From JBPOIC01 sp052034865 (lineage in GTDB: Bacteria > UBA10199 > JADFYH01): 64,000 nt of DNA. Below are positions 43,676-52,986 of this stretch, piece after piece (within the stretch, counting starts at the first letter, position 1; each line of letters begins with the position of its first letter). The stretch spans positions 25,072 through 89,071 of the forward strand of contig JBPOIC010000010.1 of NCBI GenBank assembly GCA_052034865.1. The letters run 5' to 3'. The notes beneath the pieces were generated by a model. It was not told the DNA's origin. It ran no database searches and saw nothing but the letters and a program-made list of their open reading frames with translations. Position numbers and translations under genes: made by a program.

Positions 43676-45175
43676 ATGCGCCGTGTTTCCCTACAACCCG
43701 AACTGGCAGAATGGAGAGATAAAATCGAGGAGTTTGCAAAACAGATGGGACTCGATTTTTATCAGGTGATTTTCGAAGAGCTGGACTGGAACGAGATGAA
43801 CATGGTCGCAGCTTATGGCGGATTTCCAAACCGCTACCCTCACTGGCGTTTTGGGATGGAATACGAACAGCTTTCAAAATCCTATGCGTACGGACTCTCC
43901 AAAATTTATGAAATGGTGATCAACAACGATCCCTGTTACGCCTACCTCTTGCACAGCAATCACCTCGTCGATCAGAAACTCGTCATGGCCCATGTCTACG
44001 GCCACTGCGATTTTTTCAAAAACAACGTTTATTTCGCGCATACCAGCCGCAAGATGATGGATGAAATGGCAAACCATAAAATCCGGATCAAGCGCTATAT
44101 CGACAAATATGGGCAGGAGGAGGTGGAAACCTTTCTGGATGTCTGTCTTTCCGTTGAGAACCTTATCGATCATCATGGAACTTTTATTAAACGCAGTCAG
44201 GAGCATGCTGAGGTCCTTTTAAAAGAAGGACAGGAAACCGAATCGGTCGTCAAAAAACTCAAAAGCAAAGACTACATGGATAAATTCATCAATCCGACCG
44301 AATTTCTGGAAACCCAACGGAAAAAAATTAGAGACGAACAGGAACAGGAGAGAAGATTTCCCGCAAATCCACAAAGAGACATCCTTCTTTTCATTCTCGA
44401 TTACGCCCCTCTGGAGCGCTGGAAACGCGATATTCTTTCGATCATTCGGGATGAAGCCTATTATTTTCTTCCTCAAATGCAGACTAAGATCATGAATGAA
44501 GGTTGGGCCTCGTACTGGCATTCGACCATCATGACCCAAAAGGCCCTGCTTCCTTCCGAAGTGCTGGATTATGCTGACCATCATTCTGGTACGCTAGCCT
44601 CACATCCCGGGCGACTGAATCCCTACAAACTGGGCATTGAGCTTTTTCGCGATATCGAAGATCGGTGGAATAAAGGCAAATTCGGTAAAGAATACGAAGA
44701 CTGCGAAGACATGGTGAATAAAGCGAGATGGAATAAGAATCTGGGACAGGGACGTAAAAAAATTTTTGAGGTCAGAAAACTCTACAATGACCTGACCTTC
44801 ATTGACACCTTTCTCACCGAAGAATTCTGTGTCGAACACAAGATGTTTACCTACGCCTACAATAAAAATAACAATGCATATGAGATCAACAGCCGCTCAT
44901 TTAAAAAGATCAAAGAAAAACTTCTTTTTTCCCTTACGAACGCCGGTCAGCCAATCCTTTCCGTGATCGATGGTAATTATAAAAATCGGGGTGAGCTCTT
45001 TCTGAAGCATTATTATGAGGGAGGAGGACTCAAAATTGACTGGCTGAAGGAAGTATTAAGAAGCCTGTCTGTTTTATGGACACGTCCGGTCCATGTTGAA
45101 ACGATGGTAGAAGATAAGGTAAAAGTGTTTTCCTCCGATGAGACCGAAACCGCCAGCAAAAGTCTGAGTGCTTAA
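43676..45175 (+). CDS. spoVR: SpoVR family protein (YcgB)
   Basis: The 499-residue cytoplasmic protein is the third member of the prkA-yeaH-spoVR operon; its ATG directly abuts the yeaH TAA, so translation is coupled. Family blocks: VIFEELDWNEMNMVAAYGGFPNRYPHWRFG near residue 35, HVYGHCDFFKNN, a cluster of Asn/His-rich motifs and NEGWASYWHSTIM near 275, and the C-terminal RPVHVETM. In Bacillus SpoVR affects spore cortex; its enzymatic role is unproven. No sporulation genes are seen, so a general stress role like that in enterobacteria is inferred. Confidence 0.95.
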   Translation: MRRVSLQPELAEWRDKIEEFAKQMGLDFYQVIFEELDWNEMNMVAAYGGFPNRYPHWRFGMEYEQLSKSYAYGLSKIYEMVINNDPCYAYLLHSNHLVDQKLVMAHVYGHCDFFKNNVYFAHTSRKMMDEMANHKIRIKRYIDKYGQEEVETFLDVCLSVENLIDHHGTFIKRSQEHAEVLLKEGQETESVVKKLKSKDYMDKFINPTEFLETQRKKIRDEQEQERRFPANPQRDILLFILDYAPLERWKRDILSIIRDEAYYFLPQMQTKIMNEGWASYWHSTIMTQKALLPSEVLDYADHHSGTLASHPGRLNPYKLGIELFRDIEDRWNKGKFGKEYEDCEDMVNKARWNKNLGQGRKKIFEVRKLYNDLTFIDTFLTEEFCVEHKMFTYAYNKNNNAYEINSRSFKKIKEKLLFSLTNAGQPILSVIDGNYKNRGELFLKHYYEGGGLKIDWLKEVLRSLSVLWTRPVHVETMVEDKVKVFSSDETETASKSLSA

Positions 45176-45292
45176 AAAGCCCTTCCATTTATAGTTTAGC
45201 CTCCCTTGTGTAAATTCCTCTCAGAACATATCAACGCCTGTTTCTGAAAGAAGGAAGGAGTTCATTATTCTTTCAAAAAAATTCCCCTTCTG

Positions 45293-45305
45293 TTGATTAA
45301 ATCAA
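45293..45305. promoter_or_regulatory. FNR-like palindrome in the act leader region
   Basis: TTGATTAAATCAA is a perfect palindrome resembling the FNR/Anr box TTGAT-N4-ATCAA but with a 3-nt spacer. It lies about 230 bp upstream of actA. Oxygen regulation of a terminal-oxidase operon would be sensible, but the short spacer makes this uncertain. Confidence 0.35.
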
Positions 45306-45356
45306 ATTCCTGTTTCATTTATGAGTCAGGTTTTTGGTTCATTGATCCGAAAACTT

Positions 45357-45501
45357 CAGGAAGAAACCGGAGGAGCCTCTTCCTGCTACCCAAAGGTAAA
45401 GACGCTGTCAGGTAAGATCAGAATGGTTTTTTTAAAATACCTTCTGCTTTACTCAAACAGAATGTGCATAGCCGATGGGTAGCAGGAAGGGGCTTTTTTT
45501 A
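45357..45501 (+). promoter_or_regulatory. Two-state leader RNA upstream of the act/cox operon (attenuator or riboswitch candidate)
   Basis: Segment 45374-45392 (from AGCCTCTTCC to CTACCCA) pairs over 19 positions, one a G-U, with 45476-45494, and the second arm runs straight into TTTTTTT (45495-45501): a terminator with an 83-nt interior. The first arm can instead pair with upstream CAGGAAGA (45357-45364 with 45378-45385, perfect 8 bp), which would dissolve the terminator. The interior holds further stems: AAGGTA (45393-45398) with TACCTT (45438-45443), and TTCTG (45442-45446) with CAGAA (45458-45462). The ribosome site of actA (AGGAGGG, 45511-45517) follows. It matches no riboswitch consensus I know. 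Confidence 0.6.
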
Positions 45502-45526
45502 TGTGGCAATAGGAGGGTCGTTCCAG

Positions 45527-46183
45527 ATGGCACCCCTCTTTTCAAAATGGGCGAATCTGCTCGCAAAACTCCTGGGCCTGATCGGGCTGTCCGTGATTTT
45601 GGGAGTGGGAGTGATTCTGTTTCTTTTCAATCAATCCGAGTACGCATCAGGAGTCGGAATCAGCCCGAGACAGCCGGTCCCTTTCAGTCATCGTCATCAC
45701 GTTCAGGGAGCCGGAATTGACTGCCGCTATTGTCACTCTACGGTTGAAACGGCAGCATTTGCAGGGCTTCCATCGACTCACGTATGTATGACCTGTCATT
45801 CCCAACTCTGGGCTCAAAGCCCTGTCCTGAAACCCGTTCGGGAAAGCTACGAAGAAAAAATTCCTCTTCAATGGAGTCGCGTACAGCGTTTGGCAGATTT
45901 CGTTTATTTTGATCATAGTATTCATATTCAGAAGGGGGTGGGCTGCAGCAGCTGCCATGGAAGAATGGATCAAATGGCACTGGCCTACCCGATCCGGGGG
46001 TTTCAGATGAAGGATTGTCTTGAGTGTCATAGAAATCCTGAAAAATTTTTAAGAGAGCCTGAGGAGATTTTCAATATGACATGGTCTTCAACCATAGATC
46101 AGGCCGAGCGTGGATCCCGGTTATTTAAAAAATATCAGATTCGATCCGCGGGGCTCACAGACTGTTCTACCTGTCATCGGTAA
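45527..46183 (+). CDS. actA: Alternative complex III subunit ActA, pentahaem cytochrome c
   Basis: From the ATG at 45527, preceded by AGGAGGG at 9 nt, the product is 218 residues. It has one N-terminal membrane segment (LLGLIGLSVILGVGVILFLF) and five CXXCH haem-binding motifs: CRYCH, CMTCH, CSSCH, CLECH and CSTCH, the number expected for ActA. Distal ligand His are plentiful (HRHHVQG, FDHSIHIQKG). ActA faces the periplasm and passes electrons within the quinol-oxidising alternative complex III. An in-frame start at 45464 lies inside the leader hairpin and is rejected. actB begins 5 nt later. Confidence 0.95.
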   Translation: MAPLFSKWANLLAKLLGLIGLSVILGVGVILFLFNQSEYASGVGISPRQPVPFSHRHHVQGAGIDCRYCHSTVETAAFAGLPSTHVCMTCHSQLWAQSPVLKPVRESYEEKIPLQWSRVQRLADFVYFDHSIHIQKGVGCSSCHGRMDQMALAYPIRGFQMKDCLECHRNPEKFLREPEEIFNMTWSSTIDQAERGSRLFKKYQIRSAGLTDCSTCHR

Positions 46184-46188
46184 GGCGC

Positions 46189-49100
46189 ATGAAAAAAATT
46201 TCTAAGGATCAGACATCAAATGTTTTTCGATTCTCCTTTCACAAACCTGCTGAAAGACAGCCTGATTTTTTCTGGAGGAGCGAAAGGGATTTCTGGAATC
46301 AGAATCATCACAATTCGGAAAACTCAAAGTCTTTCACAAAAGACTTGATAAATGAGGATTGGTTGGCAAGTGCGATCAGCCGCAGAAAGTTCATGAAAGT
46401 GATGGGAGCTTCTCTTGCCTTCGCTTCTCTGGAGGGTTGTGTCCGAGGGCCTGTTGGAAAATTAGTCCCTTATATTCAGACTCCCAATCTTCTTTCGAAT
46501 AATGAATCTCAGTATTTTGCGACAACACTCAGACGTCAGGGGTATGGATGCGGTGTGGTGGTGAAATCAATTTTGGGCCGACCTTTAAAGGTGGATGGAA
46601 ATCCGCATCATCCCGCAAGCCTAGGAGCTGCAAGCGCTGTCGAACAGTCTGCGATTCTTGATCTTTATGATCCCGATCGCGCGCAGGGAGTAAAATCCAC
46701 AGGAAAGATCTCTTATTGGGATCAATTCCTGACTCGCTTTAATAACCAGGTTGAGCAGAGTGGGGGGCCTTCTCGCACGCGTTTGCATCTTTTGACTCAG
46801 ACGATCACTTCTCCAGGTGTTGCGGATCAAATCAAAAAAATGAAAAATCAGTTTCCGCTTTTGGAATGGCACGCCTACGATCCTCTTCATTCCGACGCAA
46901 AATTTTCAGGACAGTTTCTGGCGACGGGTGGAAATTTTGATCTGCTTCCCCATTTCGATCGCGCGCAACTGGTCGTCACTCTTGATCACGATTTTTTAAG
47001 TGAAGATCCCGGAAGTCTTCGATATGCGCGTGATTTCATGTCACGTCGACGGATCCAAAGCGATACCCGCGCGATGAGCCGACTCATCGCCGTAGAAAGC
47101 TGTCCGGGTCTTGTTGGCGCAGTCAGCGATCACCGTTTTTCTCTTCCTTCCGGAAAAATTCCTTACCTGGGCTGGGCTTTGGCACGAAGTTTCGGTCTGA
47201 CAAACAATAAGATCACTGCGGCAGAATCAGATCTCGCGCGAGAATATGCGGGCGAGATTTTTAAAATCAAAACAGGGTTGGAAGCCCACCGTGGCTCAAG
47301 CCTCATCCTGGCTGGAAAATACCAGCCTGCCGAGCTTCACTACGCCACTGCCATCATAAATCAACATCTGGGAAATTTTCAGAAAACCCTCGATTGGATT
47401 GATTCCGTCGAGAGCTCTCCTTTGAATCATCTGGCTTCACTTCAGAGCCTGGTTGAAAAACTCAATCAGTCTCAGGTGGATATTCTTCTGATACTCGAAG
47501 GAAATCCTGTCTACGATGCGCCTTCGGATTTTTTATTTGAGCAGGCCTTGAATAAGGCGGCACTTAAAATTCACTTAAGTCCTTTTTTTAACGAGACTTC
47601 GATTCTTTGCGACTGGCAGCTTCCTCAAGCGCATGAGCTGGAAAGCTGGGGCGATGCGCGCGCATTTGATGGCACGATTTCCATTACACAACCTTTGATT
47701 GCACCACTCTACTCAGGAAAATCCATCCATGAAGTTTTAAGCGCTCTTCAGGGACAAGCAGGCGCCTTGTCAGGAAATTTCAATTTCAAAGATTTCTGGT
47801 CAGAATGGCATCAAAACGAAAAACGTGAAGAAAACTTCGAAAACTTTTGGGAAAAAAGTCTGAAGGATGGGATTTTATCCGACACGGCATTTTCTTTTCG
47901 CACGCCCAGGATTCCTGAAGCTGTGGACCCGAAGATCGTTTTGCCAGAGCCTGAAAATACCGGACTCGAAGTTCAGTTTCGAGCCGATATCCATCTGGAA
48001 GATGGTCGCCGGGCAAATAATGCCTGGCTGCAGGAGCTTCCCCGTCCTCTTACCAAACTCACCTGGGACAATGCGGCTCTGATTTCTCCTCAAACTGCGC
48101 ATTCTCTTCACCTTAAAAGCGGAGACTGGGTGTGGCTTCATTTAAATGAAAAAAAAATCAAGACACCTCTCCTGATTCTACCCGGACATGCAGAAGATTC
48201 TGTGACACTTCCTTTAGGTTACGGACGAAAAACAGTCGGACGAGCAGGAGAGGGCGTGGGTTTTAATGCCTACGAGATTCGAACCTCGGATGGATATTTT
48301 AGAACAGGGGGAGGAAGAATCGAAAATGCAAACGAAACATATCCTTTGGCAATCACTCAGGAGCACTCCCTGATTGAAGGCCGAGATCTGGCACGCATTA
48401 CCGATCTTCAAAAATTCTTACAATCTCCCCAGGATCTTTATCCGAAGGAGGAACCCCCGATTTCGCTTTATCCCGATTTTAAAAATCCCGGAAGTGCCTG
48501 GGGCATGGTGATCAATCTGCAAACCTGCATTGGCTGCAATGCCTGTGTGATTGCGTGCCAGGCGGAAAACAATATTCCAGTCGTGGGAAAACAGGAAGTT
48601 TTAAGAGGACGGGAAATGCATTGGCTCAGAATCGATCGCTATTACCGAGGTGAGATGAAAAATCCGGAGACGTTATTCCAGCCGATTCTTTGCATGCATT
48701 GCGAGAAGGCCCCCTGTGAAGTTGTGTGTCCGGTTGCAGCAACAACTCACAGTAATGAAGGCTTAAACGAGATGACCTACAACCGCTGTGTAGGAACGCG
48801 ATACTGCTCCAACAACTGCCCGTACAAAGTGAGGCGGTTTAATTTTCTGGAATACAACGACGAAGAAACGCCGGTTTTAAAACTGGGCCGAAACCCGGAG
48901 GTTACGGTGCGCAGTCGTGGAGTCATGGAGAAATGCACTTACTGTGTTCAACGCATCACACATGCAAGAATTCAGGCAGAAAAAGAAATGCGTCCGATAC
49001 GGGAAGGAGAGGTGGTCACTGCCTGCCAGGCCACCTGTCCAACAGAATCGATCATTTTTGGAGATCTGAATCAGCCGGAAAGTCAGGTGGTGCGGTGGAA

Positions 49101-49224
49101 ATCACATCCGCTGAACTATCATCTGCTCCACGAATTGGGAACGCGCCCACGTACGAGCTATCTAGCGCGTGTGAAGAATTCCTGGGAGCAAGAGGAGGAC
49201 AATAGGAAAGAAGATCATCACTAA
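46189..49224 (+). CDS. actB: Alternative complex III subunit ActB, molybdopterin-like plus Fe-S protein
   Basis: The 1,011-residue protein is a fusion of a molybdopterin-oxidoreductase-like domain (about 100-730) and a ferredoxin-like domain (about 765-985). SRRKFMKVMGASLAFASLEG near residue 64 is a twin-arginine export signal, with a Cys after it. The ferredoxin part has cluster-binding sets CIGCNACVIACQAE, CMHCEKAPCEVVCP, CVGTRYCSNNCPY and CTYC...CQATCP, enough for three 4Fe-4S and one 3Fe-4S cluster. The large domain lacks molybdenum in characterised complexes. It takes electrons from quinol oxidation at ActC. Confidence 0.95.
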   Translation: MKKISKDQTSNVFRFSFHKPAERQPDFFWRSERDFWNQNHHNSENSKSFTKDLINEDWLASAISRRKFMKVMGASLAFASLEGCVRGPVGKLVPYIQTPNLLSNNESQYFATTLRRQGYGCGVVVKSILGRPLKVDGNPHHPASLGAASAVEQSAILDLYDPDRAQGVKSTGKISYWDQFLTRFNNQVEQSGGPSRTRLHLLTQTITSPGVADQIKKMKNQFPLLEWHAYDPLHSDAKFSGQFLATGGNFDLLPHFDRAQLVVTLDHDFLSEDPGSLRYARDFMSRRRIQSDTRAMSRLIAVESCPGLVGAVSDHRFSLPSGKIPYLGWALARSFGLTNNKITAAESDLAREYAGEIFKIKTGLEAHRGSSLILAGKYQPAELHYATAIINQHLGNFQKTLDWIDSVESSPLNHLASLQSLVEKLNQSQVDILLILEGNPVYDAPSDFLFEQALNKAALKIHLSPFFNETSILCDWQLPQAHELESWGDARAFDGTISITQPLIAPLYSGKSIHEVLSALQGQAGALSGNFNFKDFWSEWHQNEKREENFENFWEKSLKDGILSDTAFSFRTPRIPEAVDPKIVLPEPENTGLEVQFRADIHLEDGRRANNAWLQELPRPLTKLTWDNAALISPQTAHSLHLKSGDWVWLHLNEKKIKTPLLILPGHAEDSVTLPLGYGRKTVGRAGEGVGFNAYEIRTSDGYFRTGGGRIENANETYPLAITQEHSLIEGRDLARITDLQKFLQSPQDLYPKEEPPISLYPDFKNPGSAWGMVINLQTCIGCNACVIACQAENNIPVVGKQEVLRGREMHWLRIDRYYRGEMKNPETLFQPILCMHCEKAPCEVVCPVAATTHSNEGLNEMTYNRCVGTRYCSNNCPYKVRRFNFLEYNDEETPVLKLGRNPEVTVRSRGVMEKCTYCVQRITHARIQAEKEMRPIREGEVVTACQATCPTESIIFGDLNQPESQVVRWKSHPLNYHLLHELGTRPRTSYLARVKNSWEQEEDNRKEDHH

Positions 49225-49247
49225 AACACTTTCTCCCTTTTCATGCA

Positions 49248-49269
49248 GGGGCGATTCATGCATCGCCCG
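49248..49269. repeat. REP-like palindrome between actB and actC, copy 3
   Basis: GGGCGATTCATGCATCGCCC (49249-49268) is palindromic with one mismatched pair, and shares the GGGCGA...CATG...TCGCCC plan of copies at 6070-6083 and 58760-58779. It is inside the act operon, 22 nt before actC, so it will be in the mRNA as a strong hairpin. Confidence 0.75.
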
Positions 49270-49291
49270 TTCAATTCAGGAGTTTTCTAAA

Positions 49292-50674
49292 ATGTCAGGA
49301 GATGATCGAAAACTTTATCTGGTCACGTCGGTCTTAAAGCCTGGACACAGTTTGCAGTCAGTGACCGATCAAATCTCGGGACGTGTCTTGACTCCGATCA
49401 CTTCCTGGCGTTGGTGGCTGGGTCTGGGAATCAGTTTTCTACTCCTCATGGCTCTTCTTTACGCGACGGCTTTTCTTTTCTATCGCGGAATCGGCATTTG
49501 GGGAGTGAATATTCCAGTCGCCTGGGGTTTTGCGATCACTAATTTTGTCTGGTGGATCGGAATTGGTCATGCCGGTACTTTTATTTCGGCCTTTCTGCTT
49601 CTGCTCCGTCAGCCATGGAGAACTTCGATCAACCGGTTTGCCGAGGCAATGACGATCTTCGCCGTGGCTTGTGCTGGACTTTTTCCCATCCTTCATTTGG
49701 GTCGCCCCTGGTTTTTTTACTGGCTTCTTCCTTACCCGGACGCTCAAGGTCTCTGGCCCCAGTTTAGAAGCCCGCTCATCTGGGATGTTTTTGCCGTTCT
49801 CACCTATTTCACCGTTTCGCTTTTATTTTGGTACGTCGGTCTCATTCCTGATTTTGCCACTTTGCGTGATAAGGCCAGCAAACGACGCACGCAAAAAATC
49901 TTCGGCGTGTTGGCAATGGGCTGGCGTGGATCTGCCGATCACTGGCACCGCTATGAAATGGCTTATTTACTGATGGCGGGTTTGGCCACTCCTCTCGTCG
50001 TCTCGGTCCATAGTATTGTGAGTATGGATTTTGCCGCAGGGATCGTGCCCGGCTGGCATTCGACGATCTTTCCTCCTTACTTCGTTGCGGGAGCAATCTT
50101 TTCAGGGTTTGCAATGGTTTTAACCCTCCTCATTCCTTTGAGGGCCGTTTATGGATTTCAGGATTTCATCACCCATCATCATTTGAATCAGTGCGCCAAA
50201 CTCATCCTCGTCACAGGGTGGATCGTTGCCTATAGCTACTGCATCGAAGCCTTCATTTCCTGGTACAGCGGAAATCCTTATGAAAAATACGTTCTGATCA
50301 ATCGCGCTTTGGGCCCTTATGCTTGGACGTATTGGATCCTCATTACCTGTAATATTCTGACCCCTCAGTTTTTATGGTCCCGCCGCATTCGTATCAATCC
50401 TCTTGCCCTTTGGATTGTGTCGCTGCTGATAAATTTGGGAATGTGGATGGAGCGCTTTGTGATTGTGGTTGTGAGTTTGCATCGCGATTTTCTTCCTTCC
50501 GCATGGGGAAAGTACATGCCGACGCGCTGGGATGTTGCGACGCTGGTTGGATCGATGGGGCTTTTTCTCTTTCTCTTCTTTCTTTTTATTCGTCTTTTAC
50601 CCGTGATTTCCATCACGGAGATGCGACAGCTGGTCGATATGAAATCGAAAGAACCCGAAGGGGAGGGCGCATGA
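49292..50674 (+). CDS. actC: Alternative complex III subunit ActC, NrfD-like quinol-site membrane protein
   Basis: The 460-residue protein has about ten transmembrane segments and belongs to the NrfD/PsrC family; it binds quinol. Landmarks: WWLGLGISFLLLMALLYA, NFVWWIGIGHAGTFISA, HLGRPWFFYWLLPYP, VHSIVSMDFAAGIVPGWHST and HHHLNQCAKLIL. AGGAG lies before the ATG. The last 4 nt overlap actD (ATGA). A REP-like palindrome sits upstream, between actB and actC. Confidence 0.95.
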   Translation: MSGDDRKLYLVTSVLKPGHSLQSVTDQISGRVLTPITSWRWWLGLGISFLLLMALLYATAFLFYRGIGIWGVNIPVAWGFAITNFVWWIGIGHAGTFISAFLLLLRQPWRTSINRFAEAMTIFAVACAGLFPILHLGRPWFFYWLLPYPDAQGLWPQFRSPLIWDVFAVLTYFTVSLLFWYVGLIPDFATLRDKASKRRTQKIFGVLAMGWRGSADHWHRYEMAYLLMAGLATPLVVSVHSIVSMDFAAGIVPGWHSTIFPPYFVAGAIFSGFAMVLTLLIPLRAVYGFQDFITHHHLNQCAKLILVTGWIVAYSYCIEAFISWYSGNPYEKYVLINRALGPYAWTYWILITCNILTPQFLWSRRIRINPLALWIVSLLINLGMWMERFVIVVVSLHRDFLPSAWGKYMPTRWDVATLVGSMGLFLFLFFLFIRLLPVISITEMRQLVDMKSKEPEGEGA

Positions 50675-51201
50675 GTCTTCTCTATGGTTTAATTGCAGAA
50701 TTTGAATCGCCTGAGACTCTCATCCAGGCCCTACATTCCGCACAAAATGATGGATATCAGAAGATCGAGGCTTACAGCCCATTTCCTGTCGATGAGTTGG
50801 GAGAATCCCTCCACGTTTCTCAAAAATGGATTTCCGGCTGTGCCCTGGTAGGGGGAATTCTGGGAGGAATGAGCGGAATCTTTTTGCAGTACTACGCGAG
50901 TGTCATCGACTATCCGCTCAATATCGGGGGGCGGCCTTACAACAGCTGGCCAGCGTTTGTTCCTGTGATATTTGAGCTCACTATTTTAGGCGCTTCCATC
51001 TTTACGCTATTGGGCCTCTTCATCAAAAATCGATTGTTTCAATATGACCATCCTTTATTTCACATCGATGCCTTTAAAAGAGCCAGTCAGGATCATTTTT
51101 TTCTTTGTCTCAGGGCGAACGATCCACACTTTGATCTTCAGAATACTTCCGGATTTTTAAAAAACCTGTTCCCACTCTCCCTGACGGAGGTGCCGCTATG
51201 A
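50671..51201 (+). CDS. actD: Alternative complex III subunit ActD (DUF3341)
   Basis: The start at 50671 gives 176 residues and overlaps the actC stop by 4 nt with GGGGAGGG just upstream; longer in-frame starts run through actC in another frame and are rejected. DUF3341 proteins begin with a short ferredoxin-like fold (YGLIAEFESPETLIQALHSA) and have two transmembrane helices, here about 54-75 (ALVGGILGGMSGIFLQYYAS) and 95-115 (FVPVIFELTILGASIFTLLG). ActD is a membrane subunit of the complex without cofactors. Confidence 0.94.
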   Translation: MSLLYGLIAEFESPETLIQALHSAQNDGYQKIEAYSPFPVDELGESLHVSQKWISGCALVGGILGGMSGIFLQYYASVIDYPLNIGGRPYNSWPAFVPVIFELTILGASIFTLLGLFIKNRLFQYDHPLFHIDAFKRASQDHFFLCLRANDPHFDLQNTSGFLKNLFPLSLTEVPL

Positions 51202-51773
51202 CGGAGCTCAAACCGGCCTCGGCACTTCTCATTCTTCTGATCTTCTTCACGTTTGCCTGTCGTCAAAAAATGGCTCAGCAACCGCGTTTGAATCTTTATG
51301 CACCTTCCGATTTTTTTTCAGATCAAAGCTCGGCCCGTCCGCTTGTGTCTGGGGTCGTTCCACAATCTGCGATGAATCTTGATCCAAAGATTTTAACCGG
51401 AACCGATCAGGGAAAACCTTTGGAGGATTTTCCTCTCGAGCTCACGGAGGTTTTGCTCAAGCGCGGACAGGAACGCTTCAATATTTATTGCTCGGCCTGT
51501 CATGGTCGTTTGGGGAATGGACAGGGAATGGTTGTCAAGCGTGGGTTTCCGGCTCCGCAGAGTTTTCATATCAATCGGTTAAAAGAGGCGCCGGTCGGAT
51601 ATTTTTTCAACGTCATCACGCAAGGATTTGGTCGGATGTATGCGTATGATGATCGCGTGAGTGTGAAAGATCGCTGGGCGATCATTGCTTATATTCGCGC
51701 CCTGCAACTTAGCCAGGGATTGAGCTATAATGAGCTACCCGCCGATGAAAAACAGCGGCTTTCATCCCCCTGA
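51198..51773 (+). CDS. actE: Alternative complex III subunit ActE, monohaem cytochrome c lipoprotein
   Basis: The 191-residue protein has an N-terminal LLILLIFFTFACRQK with a possible lipidated Cys (about 22). A single haem motif CSACHG (about 101-106) is followed by NGQGMVVKRGFPAP and a probable axial Met in FGRMYAYDDRV. It hands electrons to an acceptor such as the cytochrome c domain of CoxB. It overlaps actD by 4 nt and ends 25 nt before actF. Confidence 0.94.
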   Translation: MTELKPASALLILLIFFTFACRQKMAQQPRLNLYAPSDFFSDQSSARPLVSGVVPQSAMNLDPKILTGTDQGKPLEDFPLELTEVLLKRGQERFNIYCSACHGRLGNGQGMVVKRGFPAPQSFHINRLKEAPVGYFFNVITQGFGRMYAYDDRVSVKDRWAIIAYIRALQLSQGLSYNELPADEKQRLSSP

Positions 51774-51798
51774 CTGTCTTTCTGAATGAGGAGCCTCC

Positions 51799-52986
51799 AT
51801 GAATCTCTCATCCAAAATGAATCTCCCTCATCAAATTCTGATCTTTAAAATTTCTGTCGCTTCACTGTTGTTAGGAGTTTTCCTATCCTTCTTTGGAATT
51901 CTGGCGGATCCTCAACGATTCAGGCAGGCGTATCTTTTTTCCTATCTTTACTGGATCGAAATTTCGCTGGGATGTCTGGCCCTGGGGATGATTCATGTCC
52001 TCACAAATGGTGGCTGGAGCCGCTCCATTCAAAAATACCTGGAAGCGGGGATGATGAATTTATCCTGGATGGCTCTCCTCATCCTTCCCATTTTTTCAAG
52101 TCTCTCCTCGATTTATCTCTGGGCGCATCCCGACCTGAACGAAATCAGTCTCACTCATTCTCAAAAACAGAGTTATCTAAACCCCACTTTTTTTATCGGA
52201 CGATCCATTCTTTATTTTTTCTTCTGGATCCTTTGGAGCCTCCTTCTGCAAAAAAGCAGCAATAATATCCGAACCCAGCGGGTGCTCAGCGCAACCGGCC
52301 TCATTCTTTTTGTTTTTTTCACCTCATTTGCCATGATCGATGGGGTGATGTCGCTTGAGCCGGATTGGTACTCATCGATTTTCGGGCTGATACGAAACGT
52401 TTCCGAATGCCTTGGGGCCGCAGCCTTTTGTATTTTAATGGCCATGCTGCTGGAAGGAACGGAAGGTCTGAAAGCACTTTATGGAAATTCTCTGCAGAGA
52501 GATCTTGGAAATATTCTTCTCACCTTTGTGCTGCTGTGGGCTTACTTAAGCTTCATGCAGTTTCTGATTGTCTGGTCCGGAAATCTTCCCGAAGAAGTTC
52601 AATGGTACGCCCATCGTACGCGGGGAGCTTGGGGCCTACTGGCTCTTCTCATCCTGTTATTTCAGTTCTTCATCCCGTTTATTTTTCTTCTGTTTAGGTC
52701 GGTGAAGGAAAAGTCGAAGTTCTTGATTTTCATCACACTCTGTCTGCTTTTTTTCCAATGGATCCAGACCTTCTGGATGATTCTTCCGAGCTTCGATACG
52801 GCTCCTGCCAGAAGATTCTGGGTACATCTGGGCCCTGCTTTGGCGATTGGTGGGCTCTGGATGATCCGGTTCCTGATGAATCTTCGCCGTCTTTCCGAAA
52901 AACTAGTTCAGCCCCCAGGCTCTTCTTCTCCTCCTGTCCAGCGATTGCGTCCCAGACTTCATCTCATAGAGAAAGAACAGACATGA
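51799..52986 (+). CDS. actF: Alternative complex III subunit ActF, membrane protein
   Basis: The 395-residue polytopic protein is the second NrfD-like subunit of the complex. Landmarks: YLFSYLYWIEISLGCLALGM, HVLTNGGWS, AHPDLNEI, FFWILWSLLLQKSS, GVMSLEPDWYSSIFG and the C-terminal FWVHLGPALAIGGLW. It has about ten membrane segments. GAGGAG precedes the ATG. The stop overlaps the next small gene by 4 nt. Confidence 0.93.
   Translation: MNLSSKMNLPHQILIFKISVASLLLGVFLSFFGILADPQRFRQAYLFSYLYWIEISLGCLALGMIHVLTNGGWSRSIQKYLEAGMMNLSWMALLILPIFSSLSSIYLWAHPDLNEISLTHSQKQSYLNPTFFIGRSILYFFFWILWSLLLQKSSNNIRTQRVLSATGLILFVFFTSFAMIDGVMSLEPDWYSSIFGLIRNVSECLGAAAFCILMAMLLEGTEGLKALYGNSLQRDLGNILLTFVLLWAYLSFMQFLIVWSGNLPEEVQWYAHRTRGAWGLLALLILLFQFFIPFIFLLFRSVKEKSKFLIFITLCLLFFQWIQTFWMILPSFDTAPARRFWVHLGPALAIGGLWMIRFLMNLRRLSEKLVQPPGSSSPPVQRLRPRLHLIEKEQT

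Noticed and set aside
45357..45501. Assignment of the act leader to a c-di-GMP-I (GEMM) or Moco riboswitch
   Set aside because: Some short words recall GEMM (GCCGATGG), but the GGGACGCAAAGCC-type core is missing; the Moco consensus is also not found. Left as unassigned.
45464..45526. An earlier in-frame start for actA
   Set aside because: It lies inside the 3' arm of the leader terminator and lacks a ribosome site; the ATG at 45527 has AGGAGGG at good spacing and gives a normal ActA N terminus.
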